From: Calothrix sp. PCC 7716
GTDB taxonomy: Bacteria; Cyanobacteriota; Cyanobacteriia; Cyanobacteriales; Nostocaceae
DNA: 64,000 bases
Reading direction: 5' to 3'
NCBI RefSeq assembly: GCF_019977735.1
Contig: NZ_AP025018.1
Coordinates: 2,108,001-2,172,000, forward strand
The notes under the pieces were generated by a model. It had not been told where the DNA came from and ran no database searches. It worked only from the letters and a program-made list of their open reading frames with translations. Within the stretch, counting starts at the first letter, position 1. Each line of letters opens with the position of its first letter. The translations under genes and the position numbers were made by a program. Positions 8,922-17,989 of the stretch are shown in pieces.

Positions 8922-9764
8922 ATGTTATTTGATGAAACCCATCTGATGCGACTGTCGCAAGGACAACTTAATACATTAGAAAAGTGTCCACGACAGTTTC
9001 AGCATACTTATTTAGAGCAACTTTACTCTCCTGTTGACCCAGACCACGATGAAAAGCTAATGCTGGGAAGTCGGTTTCACTTGCTCATGCAGCAACGTGC
9101 AATGGGTTTATCTATCGATAGCTTTTTGGAAACTGATGCTCAGTTACGCGGTTGGATAGATGGACTTAGTACTGTGGCGCCGTTTATTCTAGAGAAAACG
9201 AGTGATGAAACGTTCAAAGAAAGCGAACATTATCGAACTCTACAATTTCAAGATTACTTACTCACGGTTGTTTACGATTTGTTGATTGCAGATAATGTAC
9301 AAGCACAAATCTTCGATTGGAAAACTTACCCAAAACCGCAAAATCAGAAGTATTTAGAACAAAACTGGCAAACAAAGCTTTATTTATTCGTTTTGGCTGA
9401 AACTAGTCAATATGTGTCAGAAAATATTTCTATGACCTATTGGTTTGTTCAACCTCATGATAAACCACAAAGCATAAAATTTAGTTACAGCACCGCGCAA
9501 CACGAGCAAACAAAAAATAAATTAAATCAATTACTTACTCAACTAAATCGATATATAACTGCATATTACCAAGGGCTAGATTTTCCACAAGTTCCTGAAG
9601 GTAGTAAAATATGCAACAACTGCCAATTTGCAGCACGGTGTAATCGAAATAACTTGCCCCTTAGCAACTCTCAACAGACTCTCGCCTTAGCATTAGACCC
9701 TTCGTTACTCGATTTGGTTACGATTGAAGAAGTACCTTTAAAAGTAGAAAGTGCTGAGTGCTGA
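8922..9764 (+). CDS. PD-(D/E)XK nuclease, RecB/Cas4-like
   Basis: 280 residues. The N-terminus reads LSQGQLNTLEKCPRQFQHTYLE, the entry motif of RecB-family nucleases, with the first candidate cluster cysteine. A conserved GSRFHLLMQQ helix follows, then the catalytic IFDWKTYPKP with QTKLYLF downstream. The C-terminus has three more cysteines (KICNNCQFAARC), so a Cas4/AddB-type 4Fe-4S cluster is likely. No cas genes or CRISPR array are nearby, so a DNA repair role is more likely than adaptation. The last codons come from a heptamer repeat (see 9747-9774). Confidence 0.8.
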   Translation: MLFDETHLMRLSQGQLNTLEKCPRQFQHTYLEQLYSPVDPDHDEKLMLGSRFHLLMQQRAMGLSIDSFLETDAQLRGWIDGLSTVAPFILEKTSDETFKESEHYRTLQFQDYLLTVVYDLLIADNVQAQIFDWKTYPKPQNQKYLEQNWQTKLYLFVLAETSQYVSENISMTYWFVQPHDKPQSIKFSYSTAQHEQTKNKLNQLLTQLNRYITAYYQGLDFPQVPEGSKICNNCQFAARCNRNNLPLSNSQQTLALALDPSLLDLVTIEEVPLKVESAEC

Positions 9765-9774
9765 GTGCTGAGTG
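9747..9774. repeat. CTGAGTG heptamer array overlapping a gene end
   Basis: Three to four AGTGCTG units span the last codons and stop of the nuclease gene. The final residues SAEC and the TGA stop are read from the repeat. Only the left-hand (GTGCTGA) arm is present here. Confidence 0.85.
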
Positions 9775-9791
9775 AGATATGAGTAAGTTTT

Positions 9792-10457
9792 ATGCAATTT
9801 GATAATAATGACACAGTGTTTGTCCGCGAGTTAGGAATTGATGATATTGCTGCTATTTATCATTTAGGGGAAGAATTATTCACGAGTGATTTATACCCGT
9901 ATTTATACCGCACGTGGGATGAGTGGGAAGTAATAGGACTTTACAATACCGACCCAGAATATTGCTTAGTCGCTGAAATTGACGGTGAACTTGCTGGATT
10001 TATATTGGGCACAATTATCACTAAAGCGACCTGGACTTACGGATATATTTTATGGTTAGGAGTTAATCCAAAGTTTCAACGTCGTGGTGTGGCTGACAAA
10101 CTGGTTGATAAAGCCATTTCGCGGATGATTGAAGACGGCGCCCGTTTTATGCTTGTAGATACCGACCCTGCCAATGCACCAGCGCTTAAGTTTTTTAACC
10201 GCAAAGGTTTTGGTAACACGCGCGAGCATATTTTTCTATCGATGAATTTGAGTAAGCACGAGCATTACGGCAGATTAATTGAATACGAACATCAAAAAGC
10301 AGAACGTGCAGGATATCGGAGAGTAGCAAGGGAGAGGAGTAGAAGGAACCCGACGTTGCGCGCAGGTAAACCAGATGCAGGCGCCAGTGATGTTGTTTTG
10401 AACCCCCTTGTCAACGATATTCCGTCAGTGGATGAAACATCTAACAGCCAGGATTAA
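9792..10457 (+). CDS. GNAT family N-acetyltransferase
   Basis: 221 residues. The GNAT core spans about 6-155: the AcCoA-binding motif A is visible as ILWLGVNPKFQRRGVADKLVDKAI, followed by ARFMLVDTDPANAPALKFFNRKGF, typical of RimI-like enzymes. A basic C-terminal tail (about 165-221) is not part of the fold. It starts 27 bases after the nuclease gene on the same strand and may be cotranscribed with it. The acceptor substrate is unknown. Confidence 0.8.
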   Translation: MQFDNNDTVFVRELGIDDIAAIYHLGEELFTSDLYPYLYRTWDEWEVIGLYNTDPEYCLVAEIDGELAGFILGTIITKATWTYGYILWLGVNPKFQRRGVADKLVDKAISRMIEDGARFMLVDTDPANAPALKFFNRKGFGNTREHIFLSMNLSKHEHYGRLIEYEHQKAERAGYRRVARERSRRNPTLRAGKPDAGASDVVLNPLVNDIPSVDETSNSQD

Positions 10458-10533
10458 AAAAACACCTCGCACAATGTAAAAAAAAGTTATGCTAACTTTT
10501 ATGAAGATTTAAGAATTTGGGGAGAACACGGCA

Positions 10534-10998
10534 ATGGAACTATCTCCATCGGTTAAGTATGGGTTGAATTTCGTCCACCCAGTCCTGATGTGGGGGTTAT
10601 TACTAGTATCACTGTACGCAGCTTATCTGGGTTTAAAAATACAACGTACCCGTAGCGCGCAAGGTGAAGAAAAGAAAGAGCTAATTAAAGGACGTTATAA
10701 TGTTCGTCACTTTCAAATTGGTTCTTTGCTATTAGGCTTTATGGTGGCTGGTTCTGTAGCGGCGATGGGTGTGACTTATATTAATAACGGCAAGTTATTC
10801 GTTGGTCCTCACTTGCTTATAGGACTTGGAATGACAGTTCTAATTGCGTTTTCAGCATCGCTTTCCCCTTTTATGCAAAAAGGCGCCAATTGGGCACGCA
10901 TGACGCATATTTTAATCAATTTCACTATATTGGGTTTGTTTACTTACCAAGCTATTAGTGGTGTACAGATTGTACAGAGAATTATAAGTAAAGCTTAA
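10534..10998 (+). CDS. DUF4079 membrane protein
   Basis: 154 residues with four predicted membrane helices (about 13-32, 61-80, 90-108 and 124-144). It matches the cyanobacterial and plastid-lineage DUF4079 family, including the N-terminal HPVLMWGLLLVSLYAAYLG and the VGPHLLIGLGM segment. The function is unknown; the histidines in membrane segments recall b-type cytochrome proteins, but this is speculative. GGGGAGAACACGGCA upstream of the ATG is a fair ribosome binding site. A hairpin follows the stop. Confidence 0.8.
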   Translation: MELSPSVKYGLNFVHPVLMWGLLLVSLYAAYLGLKIQRTRSAQGEEKKELIKGRYNVRHFQIGSLLLGFMVAGSVAAMGVTYINNGKLFVGPHLLIGLGMTVLIAFSASLSPFMQKGANWARMTHILINFTILGLFTYQAISGVQIVQRIISKA

Positions 10999-11010
10999 TT
11001 GAAAAGCGAA

Positions 11011-11038
11011 TGGTCGCTGGAGTATATTCCAGCGACCA
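11011..11038. terminator. Hairpin between convergent DUF4079 and DUF1997 genes
   Basis: TGGTCGCTGGA and TCCAGCGACCA form a perfect 11-base-pair stem with a 6-base loop, placed between two convergent gene ends. It is a good candidate bidirectional terminator; no long T-run is seen. Confidence 0.7.
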
Positions 11039-11059
11039 CCAAGCATCGATTATTGTTCA

Positions 11060-11776
11060 TTAGCGCTTTTTTGGAAAAGGTACACCAATTAAACCGTGAA
11101 AATCGTCTTGAACCTTACGTGTTAAGCGACGTGAGACTTGACGAACAATTTGGTTAAGTAAACGCTCACCCGTGCTTTCTATCAACGACTGAGGTAAGCG
11201 CTTAATAAATTTAGGGAATTGAATATGAACCGCTAAATCTAATTCCCACTCAACGCGCGTTTGAAGCGAACCAATTGAAACATCTTCCTCACGGCACTCG
11301 ACGAGTTGCAAGCTAGCGCGATAATCTACATCGTATCCAGGTGGGTTGTAATCGGGAATTGGAATAGTCTGAATTTTGTAAACACCTTCATCGGGTGGTA
11401 AAAGTTCTAAACCGATTTTTGGTTCAACTTCATAATTGAAGGCGCCGAAGCGACCGATGACCAAAGCGTAACCATTTTGACCAAGTGGCTGAACCTTCAT
11501 TGGTTCTGCACAGCGTACAAACCACTTAGAATGACAGTTTAAATATTCTGCCACAGTTTGAGATGGCGCGTACATTTCCATACAATCGCTGTGGCGACAA
11601 TAAAACGTTATTGGTTTGCCAGCGTCAATATTAGAGATTAAGTCCTCTGTGTTGACTAAACCTGATGTTACAGACATTACTTGCTCCGTGGTATCAAGTG
11701 CTTGGTAGTCCTGGTCTTTCGATAGCATATCCGTACTCCTGTGTCTTTTTCCTTGCCCTTTATTAATCATTCCCAT
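11060..11776 (-). CDS. DUF1997 domain protein
   Basis: 238 residues. From about residue 50 onward it matches DUF1997, a cyanobacterial/plant START-like lipid-binding fold family: QTVAEYLNCHSKWFVRCAEPM, RFGAFNYEVEPKIGLELLPP and the WELDLAVHIQFPKFIKRLP segment. The C-terminal amphipathic helix (ESTGERLLNQIVRQVSRRL) is typical of START folds. The function is unknown. The first about 25 residues look unstructured, and Met17 (MLSKDQ) is an alternative start. Confidence 0.75.
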   Translation of the reverse strand: MGMINKGQGKRHRSTDMLSKDQDYQALDTTEQVMSVTSGLVNTEDLISNIDAGKPITFYCRHSDCMEMYAPSQTVAEYLNCHSKWFVRCAEPMKVQPLGQNGYALVIGRFGAFNYEVEPKIGLELLPPDEGVYKIQTIPIPDYNPPGYDVDYRASLQLVECREEDVSIGSLQTRVEWELDLAVHIQFPKFIKRLPQSLIESTGERLLNQIVRQVSRRLTRKVQDDFHGLIGVPFPKKR

Positions 11777-11907
11777 ATTTAAGATAAGGTTTCGTACTAA
11801 TTTTCTATTTTTACCAAAAGCTTAAAAATATGTAACAAAGTTCATTTAATCTTTTTAATAATCAGACTTAATCAAACACTTACTAGTTTCTTAGGGTAAC
11901 GTTTATC

Positions 11908-12567
11908 ATGAAAGCTTTTGTAGCAGGTGCAACAGGTGAGACAGGTCGTCGCATAGTTACTGAACTAGTTGCGCGTAATATTCCTGTTCGTGCCTTAGTC
12001 CGTGATATTGATAAAGCAAGAAGTATTCTTCCTGCGGGTGTTGATTTGGTACAAGGTGACGTTCTTGAACCTGGTACCCTTACGACAGCACTCGCTGATA
12101 GTACTGTAGTTCTTTGCGCTACTGGCGCCAAGCCAAGTTTCGATCCGACCGGGCCATACAAGGTAGACTTGGAGGGAACGAAAAATTTGGTTGATGCTGC
12201 CAAAGGTAAAGGAATAGAGCATTTTGTTTTAGTGACTTCTCTGTGTACTTCACAATTTTTTCACCCACTGAATTTGTTTTGGTTGATTTTGGTATGGAAA
12301 AAGCAAGCTGAAGAATATCTTCAAAAAAGTGGCTTGACTTATACAATTGTCCGTCCAGGTGGCTTAAAAAATGAAGACAACCAGGATGCAATTATCATGC
12401 AAAGTGCTGATACATTGTTTGACGGTAGCATACCTAGACAAAAAGTGGCGCAAGTTTGTGTAGAAGCTCTATCAGAACCGAGCGCAAAAAACAAGATAGT
12501 CGAAATTGTGGCAAAACCTGAAGCTGCATCTAAAGGATTTAGCGAATTATTTGCTGGTGTTGCATAA
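11908..12567 (+). CDS. Atypical SDR, NAD(P)-binding oxidoreductase
   Basis: 219 residues with a Rossmann fold. The dinucleotide motif GATGETGRR lies at residues 7-15, followed by VRALVRDIDKA and the DVLEPGTL strand-turn. The family is the NAD(P)H-binding atypical SDR group (TIC62/At5g02240-like), common in cyanobacteria and plastids. The tyrosine in TYTIVRPGGLKN stands at the usual position, but a classical YxxxK pair is absent, as is usual in this subgroup. It is divergently oriented from the DUF1997 gene. Confidence 0.75.
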   Translation: MKAFVAGATGETGRRIVTELVARNIPVRALVRDIDKARSILPAGVDLVQGDVLEPGTLTTALADSTVVLCATGAKPSFDPTGPYKVDLEGTKNLVDAAKGKGIEHFVLVTSLCTSQFFHPLNLFWLILVWKKQAEEYLQKSGLTYTIVRPGGLKNEDNQDAIIMQSADTLFDGSIPRQKVAQVCVEALSEPSAKNKIVEIVAKPEAASKGFSELFAGVA

Positions 12568-12585
12568 AATTATTACAACCTTGTA

Positions 12586-12606
12586 GAGTGGGCATCCTGC
12601 CCGCTC
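12586..12606. terminator. GTGGGCATCCTGCCCGC inverted repeat after SDR gene
   Basis: An imperfect stem (GAGTGGGCA with TGCCCGCTC) lies 19 bases after the SDR stop codon and is related to the GTGGGCA palindromes. It is a candidate terminator. Confidence 0.45.
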
Positions 12607-12901
12607 ACTTAGATTCAAAGTTAATTTGAGATGCTTACTCCCAAAATCAATAATATGAAGCACTACTTAGATTAGACGACTCTGATGTCTATTCCACAAA
12701 ATATACAAATTATACAAAATATACAAAAAATTTTGGAAGTGTAATTTTACTATTAGTAGAGTAAATTTTTATAAATTTGATAATCATTACGAATTTTGTA
12801 TTATTTTTTACAGTACTAAGTAGAAATAATTTCTTGTGTAAAGAATTATATCTTCTGTACTCTTGAGGCAATATGCAACACTAACTTGGGAACTCTAAAT
12901 A
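12607..12901. other. AT-rich intergenic region before the PAS histidine kinase
   Basis: About 300 bases of strongly AT-rich DNA with repeated ATACAAA-like runs and no open frame. It presumably carries the kinase promoter; no specific operator is recognised. Confidence 0.4.
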
Positions 12902-14290
12902 ATGAAGTGTAATTATTTAGATGTTAACAACGAGGCATACCACATGAATATATTGACTTGTGATATTATCGAGCGCAAAGTTGCCCAAGATAGATTGCGT
13001 ATACGCGAAGAGGACTTAAGACTTTTAGTTGCATCTGTAAAAGACTACGCTATTTTTATGCTGGATACCAAAGGAAGAGTTGCTAGTTGGAACAAGGGAG
13101 CTGAAGTTATTAAAGGGTATCAAGCGCACGAAATTATTGGGCAACATTTTTCCCGTTTCTATACAGCAGAGGATTTAGAAGATGGTAAACCCGAACGAGA
13201 ACTACGAATTGCCATTGCCACTGGAAGCTACGAAGAAGAATGTTGGCGCCTTCGTAAAGACGGTTCTCGTTTTTGGGCAAATGTTTTAATTACTGCTTTA
13301 TTTGATGACAATAACCAATTACGAGGTTTTGCCAAGGTAACGCGAGATTTTACCGAAAGAAAACAAATTGAAGAAAGTTTGCGTCAATCTGAAGCTCAAT
13401 TGCGACAAAAAGCGCAAGAATTAGAAAATACCTTAAACGAATTATATAAAACCCAGACACAACTGGTACAGAGCGAAAAAATGTCTTCCCTTGGTCAACT
13501 AGTAGCTGGGGTTGCACATGAAATCAATAACCCCGTTAATTTTATTTTTGGTAATCTTGTTCCCGCAAGTGACTATGCTCAAGATTTATTGCGTTTGTTA
13601 CATTTGTATCAACAGCATTATCCTAATCCACATTTAGATATTCAAACCGAAGCAGAAGCAATTGATTTAGAGTTTTTAGTCGAAGATTTTCCTAAAATAC
13701 TATCTTCAATGAAGATGGGTGCTGAGAGAATTCAAGCTATCGTGCGCTCACTTCGCAACTTTTCCCGTATGGATGAAGCTGAGGTGAAAGAGGTAGATAT
13801 TCATGAAGGTATCGATAGTACTTTAATGATTTTGCAAAATCGACTGAAGGCAAAATCTGAGCATCCAGATATTCGAGTAATTAAAGAATACGGTGATTTG
13901 CCCTTAGTGGAATGCTACGCAGGACAAGTCAATCAGGTGTTTATGAATATCCTTAGTAATGCCATTGATGCAATAGAGGAATTAAATAAAGAACGTTTTT
14001 TGCGAAATACCACAATAAACCCGAATGTGATTAAAATTCAAACGGGTATAACAGGCGATAGTGCAGTTATCACAATTTATAATGATGGTTTAGGCATTTC
14101 AGAAGCTATAATATCAAAAATATTTTACCCATTTTTTACAACCAAGCCCGCTGGCAAAGGAACAGGTTTAGGATTGTCTATTAGTTATCAAATTGTAACA
14201 GTAAAACATGGCGGTAAACTTTGGTGTGAGTCAATGCCAAACCAAGGGACAAAGTTTGTAATAGAACTTCCGATAAAATTAAATATGTAA
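12902..14290 (+). CDS. PAS-domain sensor histidine kinase
   Basis: 462 residues, soluble. Residues about 41-152 are a PAS/PAC domain (DYAIFMLDTKGRVASWNKGA, then RGFAKVTRDFTERKQ). A coiled linker leads to the phosphoacceptor His206 in LVAGVAHEINNPVNF. All ATPase motifs are intact: the N-box NILSNAIDA, the G1 box DGLGI, the F-box FYPFFTTK and the GKGTGLGLS lid. Residues 17-35 (ILTCDIIERKVAQDRLR) read like the C-terminal end of another PAC domain, so an upstream PAS may have been lost. No response regulator is adjacent. The sensed signal is unknown. Confidence 0.85.
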   Translation: MKCNYLDVNNEAYHMNILTCDIIERKVAQDRLRIREEDLRLLVASVKDYAIFMLDTKGRVASWNKGAEVIKGYQAHEIIGQHFSRFYTAEDLEDGKPERELRIAIATGSYEEECWRLRKDGSRFWANVLITALFDDNNQLRGFAKVTRDFTERKQIEESLRQSEAQLRQKAQELENTLNELYKTQTQLVQSEKMSSLGQLVAGVAHEINNPVNFIFGNLVPASDYAQDLLRLLHLYQQHYPNPHLDIQTEAEAIDLEFLVEDFPKILSSMKMGAERIQAIVRSLRNFSRMDEAEVKEVDIHEGIDSTLMILQNRLKAKSEHPDIRVIKEYGDLPLVECYAGQVNQVFMNILSNAIDAIEELNKERFLRNTTINPNVIKIQTGITGDSAVITIYNDGLGISEAIISKIFYPFFTTKPAGKGTGLGLSISYQIVTVKHGGKLWCESMPNQGTKFVIELPIKLNM

Positions 14291-14320
14291 ATAATATAAA
14301 ACTTTAGACCCAATTATCGT

Positions 14321-15160
14321 ATGTCTCTCAACCTGAAAAGCGAGTATAAATCATTTGGTGGTAAACTTGGCTTTTACTCCCACGCTTCCACCACTTGCAA
14401 CAGCGAGATGTCCTTTGCTGTATATCAACCTCCACAAGTACAAAAGTCTTATCCAGTTTTATACTTCCTTTCTGGGTTAACTTGTACAGAAGAAAATTTT
14501 ATTGTCAAAGCCAATGCTTTAAAATATGCTGCTGAATATGGGTTGATATTAGTGGCGCCAGATACTAGTCCTAGAAATACAGATATTCCAGGTGAAAATG
14601 ATAGTTGGGACTTTGGTACAGGCGCCGGATTCTATGTTGACGCAACACAGGCGCCTTGGTCAAATTATTACAATATGTATAGTTATATAGTTGAAGAGTT
14701 GCCTAATTTAATCGCTGCCAATTTTCCTATTGATGTAAACAAGCAAGGTATATTTGGTCACTCAATGGGAGGACACGGCGCCCTTGTTTGTGCGATAAGA
14801 AATCCAAATAAATTTAAGTCAGTATCAGCATTTGCACCAATTGTGGCGCCGATGCAGTGTGCTTGGGGAAACAAAGCGTTTACTGGTTATTTGGGTGAAG
14901 ATAACCAAAATTGGCGCCTTTATGATGCGAGTGAGTTAGTCAAGCAACATAAGTATCATGGTCATATTCTGATTGACCAAGGTACAGACGATAAGTTTAT
15001 ACAAGAACAGTTAAAACCAGAATTATTCGAGCAAGCTTGTCAAGAAGTTAACCAATCTTTAACATTACGTTATCAAGATGGCTATGACCATAGTTATTAT
15101 TTTATTTCTAGCTTTATAGAAGACCATATAAAGCATCATGTTAAAGAGTTAGGTGTTTGA
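14321..15160 (+). CDS. fghA: S-formylglutathione hydrolase
   Basis: 279 residues, full length for the esterase D family. It hydrolyses S-formylglutathione to formate and glutathione in formaldehyde detoxification. The nucleophile Ser148 sits in GHSMGGHGAL, the acid is in DQGTDDKF and the base in DGYDHSYYF. LTCTEENF and DTSPRN are further family signatures. The usual partner, glutathione-dependent formaldehyde dehydrogenase, is not adjacent. The last 25 bases overlap the end of the convergent cobyrinate synthase gene. Confidence 0.93.
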   Translation: MSLNLKSEYKSFGGKLGFYSHASTTCNSEMSFAVYQPPQVQKSYPVLYFLSGLTCTEENFIVKANALKYAAEYGLILVAPDTSPRNTDIPGENDSWDFGTGAGFYVDATQAPWSNYYNMYSYIVEELPNLIAANFPIDVNKQGIFGHSMGGHGALVCAIRNPNKFKSVSAFAPIVAPMQCAWGNKAFTGYLGEDNQNWRLYDASELVKQHKYHGHILIDQGTDDKFIQEQLKPELFEQACQEVNQSLTLRYQDGYDHSYYFISSFIEDHIKHHVKELGV

Positions 15161-16503
15161 CTAAAATCAGCGCAGTATTTTAAAAATCTTTGTGGAATTT
15201 CTAGAGAATTTCCCCAGTGTTGGTGAATATAAGAAGCATGAAGGTTAAATTGTGTACTCCATCCTTCCAAACCTGTAGCTTCTTCTGTATCAACACGATA
15301 AGTTTCAAAAGTAGGCGCCTTTGAGTTAGACAATAAGTGTGAACGATGAAATTCGTGTCCATATATAACTGTATTTGTATCAAAAAGAAAATTCTTGTGT
15401 AATGTGACAGCACGTCGATAACCCAAAGTTAAGCGTTTGTCCATTACTGCTTGAGTTGGTAATGCTCCTACCATTGGGCAAGCTTTGCCTTCAAAGTCGA
15501 TAATTTTTTCACATAGATACATCAAACCACCGCATTCAGCTATGGTGGGCATTCCTGCGTTTATGGCAGCTTTAACACTATTAATGGCGCCTATATTATT
15601 AGATAACTCCTGAGCAAATACTTCTGGAAATCCACCACCAAAATACATTCCCTGAATGTTTTTGGGTAAATTATCTTTGATGGGACTCCAAAAAACTAAT
15701 TCGGCGCCAAATTTTTGTAGTAAGTCTAAATTATCTTGATAGTAAAAATTAAATCCATTATCTAACGCAACAGCGATTCTAACTGTATATTTCTCTTCTA
15801 CCGTTTTTCGTTTTTCGTTTACCGTTTCCCCCAACAACGGTAATAATGTTTGCCAGTCGAAACAATTGGCGCCTAAGTCAGCGAGTCGAGAGATAATAGC
15901 ATCAAGTTCTGATAGTTCGCTGGTTGGAACTAAACCTAAATGACGGTCGGGGATGGATATGTTATCTTCGCGTCGCAATACACCTAAGATTTTGATTTGC
16001 AAGGGTAGAAGTGCGTTTTTGAGTAAGTCTAAGTGACGGTCACTGCCGACACGGTTAAGAACTACACCAGCAATATTTATAGTGGGGTCGAGTGTGGAGT
16101 AGCCATGTACGATTGCTGCTACTGAACCTGATAACCGACTACAATCAACTACTAAAATTACAGGTATGTTTAATAACTTTGCTATGTGCGCTGTGCTGGC
16201 GAAGGGAATAGTTTTATTTCCAATTCCATCGAATAGTCCCATTACTCCTTCTATTAGGGCAATATCGACTTGTTGACGATGATGGTGATAACATTGTTTG
16301 ACGTATGTTTCTGATGTTAATACTGGGTCTAAGTTGCGACTTGGTTTACCTGTTATATAACGGTGAAACATTGGGTCTATATAGTCTGGACCTATTTTAT
16401 ATGATTGTACTTGGTGATTGTTTTTACATAAATATGCTAATAGGGCGAGCGTGACTGTTGTCTTGCCCACCCCACTTCGTTCTCCGGCGATGATTAATGA
16501 CAT
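15136..16503 (-). CDS. cbiA: Cobyrinate a,c-diamide synthase
   Basis: 455 residues. ATP-dependent amidation of cobyrinate in B12 synthesis. The N-terminal dethiobiotin-synthetase-like ATPase domain has the P-loop GERSGVGKTT (7-16) and the KIGPDYIDPMFH signature. The C-terminal glutamine amidotransferase domain has the catalytic Cys in AECGGLMYL and a His region GHEFHRSH. The gene is isolated from other cob genes here. It is relevant that the window also encodes a B12-dependent ribonucleotide reductase. The end overlaps fghA by 25 bases in convergent orientation. Confidence 0.93.
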   Translation of the reverse strand: MSLIIAGERSGVGKTTVTLALLAYLCKNNHQVQSYKIGPDYIDPMFHRYITGKPSRNLDPVLTSETYVKQCYHHHRQQVDIALIEGVMGLFDGIGNKTIPFASTAHIAKLLNIPVILVVDCSRLSGSVAAIVHGYSTLDPTINIAGVVLNRVGSDRHLDLLKNALLPLQIKILGVLRREDNISIPDRHLGLVPTSELSELDAIISRLADLGANCFDWQTLLPLLGETVNEKRKTVEEKYTVRIAVALDNGFNFYYQDNLDLLQKFGAELVFWSPIKDNLPKNIQGMYFGGGFPEVFAQELSNNIGAINSVKAAINAGMPTIAECGGLMYLCEKIIDFEGKACPMVGALPTQAVMDKRLTLGYRRAVTLHKNFLFDTNTVIYGHEFHRSHLLSNSKAPTFETYRVDTEEATGLEGWSTQFNLHASYIHQHWGNSLEIPQRFLKYCADFSQTPNSLT

Positions 16504-16561
16504 AAGAATAGTTATGAGTTAAGAATATTACTAAATATAAGCTTATTATCCTAACTCGTAA

Positions 16562-16578
16562 GGTGGGCAGTGCCCACC
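16562..16578. terminator. GTGGGCA-N-TGCCCAC palindrome after opcA
   Basis: Third perfect copy of the palindrome, 16 bases beyond the opcA stop in its direction of transcription and upstream of cbiA. The placement fits a terminator for the pentose phosphate operon. Confidence 0.5.
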
Positions 16579-16594
16579 CTACAACTCCAAATTT

Positions 16595-17968
16595 CTATTC
16601 TTCGGTGCCGAATCCTAATTTTAGGATTTGCGCTGTCATTGCTAGGCTTTCTTCTAATAATGCTTCGTGACCCCAGCGTTGTACTTGTTGGCTTAATAGG
16701 GCTTCTGCTTTTTGTTCAGAAAGTGAGGTTACTTGTTGGAATAGACCTGTGGATTGGGCGCCACCTTGAGTTTCCATCCGCATACAGCCACCTGTTTCGG
16801 AACAAATTAATGTGCCACAGTCAGCGTTGATGTTGGTGGAGCTTAAGCGTAATGCTATTAAGTCTCCTGGTATTTGACCACCATCTCCCATTGGTACACC
16901 AGCTAATTCGGCTTCGATGGGTCGTTGGTCGTTGGAAAGGAATTTGATTTTGGTAATGTCGTAATCGCCTTTTTCTTGTTGATAACCAACTGGTTTCCAA
17001 CCTAAGCGACTAGCAAACCAACCGATAAATAATAGTGCTTGTACTGGGCTACCTTTTTCGTAGTCAATATTTACACGGTCAATTTCACTTAGCGCTGCAC
17101 GACGGTTTGGTGCGTCGTATGCTTGTGCTGCTAATTCTTGCCAACCAGAAATTCGGCGCCAGTTGAGGTCTGCTAATGGTACACCGTTTTCGACTAACTC
17201 TTGTAAGTTGAGTAAATCTTTTTCAGGTTCGTTAAAATTACAAGAGTCAACAATTACGTTATTACAAACTGCTGACAAGCGTTTGAATAATGGGTTATTT
17301 GGGTCGGGTGTAGCTTTCCACCATAAAAATTTAGGTAAACCACCAATTAATAAAGCTGGTATCATCCCACCAATACGTTCGAGTGCTGTTACTGTACCTG
17401 TTAAAGTCAGGTATTCACAACAAACAAGCGCACCCGATGATTGTTTTTGAATAGGACAATAAGCAGCAACTTGAGCTTTTACACCTTCATCAGCACCCGC
17501 TACTGGAGAAAGAGTTACTATACGGCAAGGATTACGAAGTGCGATTTCATCGGCGATACGAGGACTTTTTGAGTCTGCCACAGATGAAGCGGCCTCAGAA
17601 ATTGTTCCCGAAGCTCGACTTTTCGCTGCTTCTCCCCGCAATATTGTAAGTGTGTCGGGTGTTACAGTTCCTGTTTCTGGAATTTTAAAAGCTTTTTGGG
17701 CTGCCCGCAGTGCCACTTCGGTTTGAGGTCCTAATATCCCATCAATTGGACCACTATAAAATCCTAACGCTGCTAAAAGTAGTTGCGTTTCTTCTGGTTC
17801 ATAAACAACTAAAGTAAAAGTTGTTGCACGAGTTGCTGCTGGTAAGGCGCCATCTTCACCTGCCATACCATAACTTTGCCAAATTTGCCCTAATTCCGCT
17901 TCGATTTCAGTTAGCGAAATATCTTTGGGCGCCTGAAGTGAATAAATCGTAGGAGCTTGGGAAACCAT
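16595..17968 (-). CDS. opcA: Glucose-6-phosphate dehydrogenase assembly/activator protein OpcA
   Basis: 457 residues. OpcA binds and activates G6PDH in cyanobacteria and links it to thioredoxin redox control. Residues about 58-105 form a peptidoglycan-binding-like repeat (LGFYSGPIDGILGPQTEVALRAA), standard in cyanobacterial OpcA. The OpcA core follows (VTGTVTALERIGGMIPALLIG is close to the family pattern in the middle). It is the last gene of the fbp-tal-zwf-opcA order. The 197-base gap to zwf is filled by a heptamer-repeat hairpin, which may uncouple or attenuate its expression. Confidence 0.92.
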   Translation of the reverse strand: MVSQAPTIYSLQAPKDISLTEIEAELGQIWQSYGMAGEDGALPAATRATTFTLVVYEPEETQLLLAALGFYSGPIDGILGPQTEVALRAAQKAFKIPETGTVTPDTLTILRGEAAKSRASGTISEAASSVADSKSPRIADEIALRNPCRIVTLSPVAGADEGVKAQVAAYCPIQKQSSGALVCCEYLTLTGTVTALERIGGMIPALLIGGLPKFLWWKATPDPNNPLFKRLSAVCNNVIVDSCNFNEPEKDLLNLQELVENGVPLADLNWRRISGWQELAAQAYDAPNRRAALSEIDRVNIDYEKGSPVQALLFIGWFASRLGWKPVGYQQEKGDYDITKIKFLSNDQRPIEAELAGVPMGDGGQIPGDLIALRLSSTNINADCGTLICSETGGCMRMETQGGAQSTGLFQQVTSLSEQKAEALLSQQVQRWGHEALLEESLAMTAQILKLGFGTEE

Positions 17969-17989
17969 AATTTTTACTAAGTATAAACA

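Noticed and set aside
8922-9764. Cas4 adaptation nuclease
   Set aside because: The fold and cysteines fit, but no CRISPR array, cas1 or cas2 is near; called a generic RecB-like nuclease.
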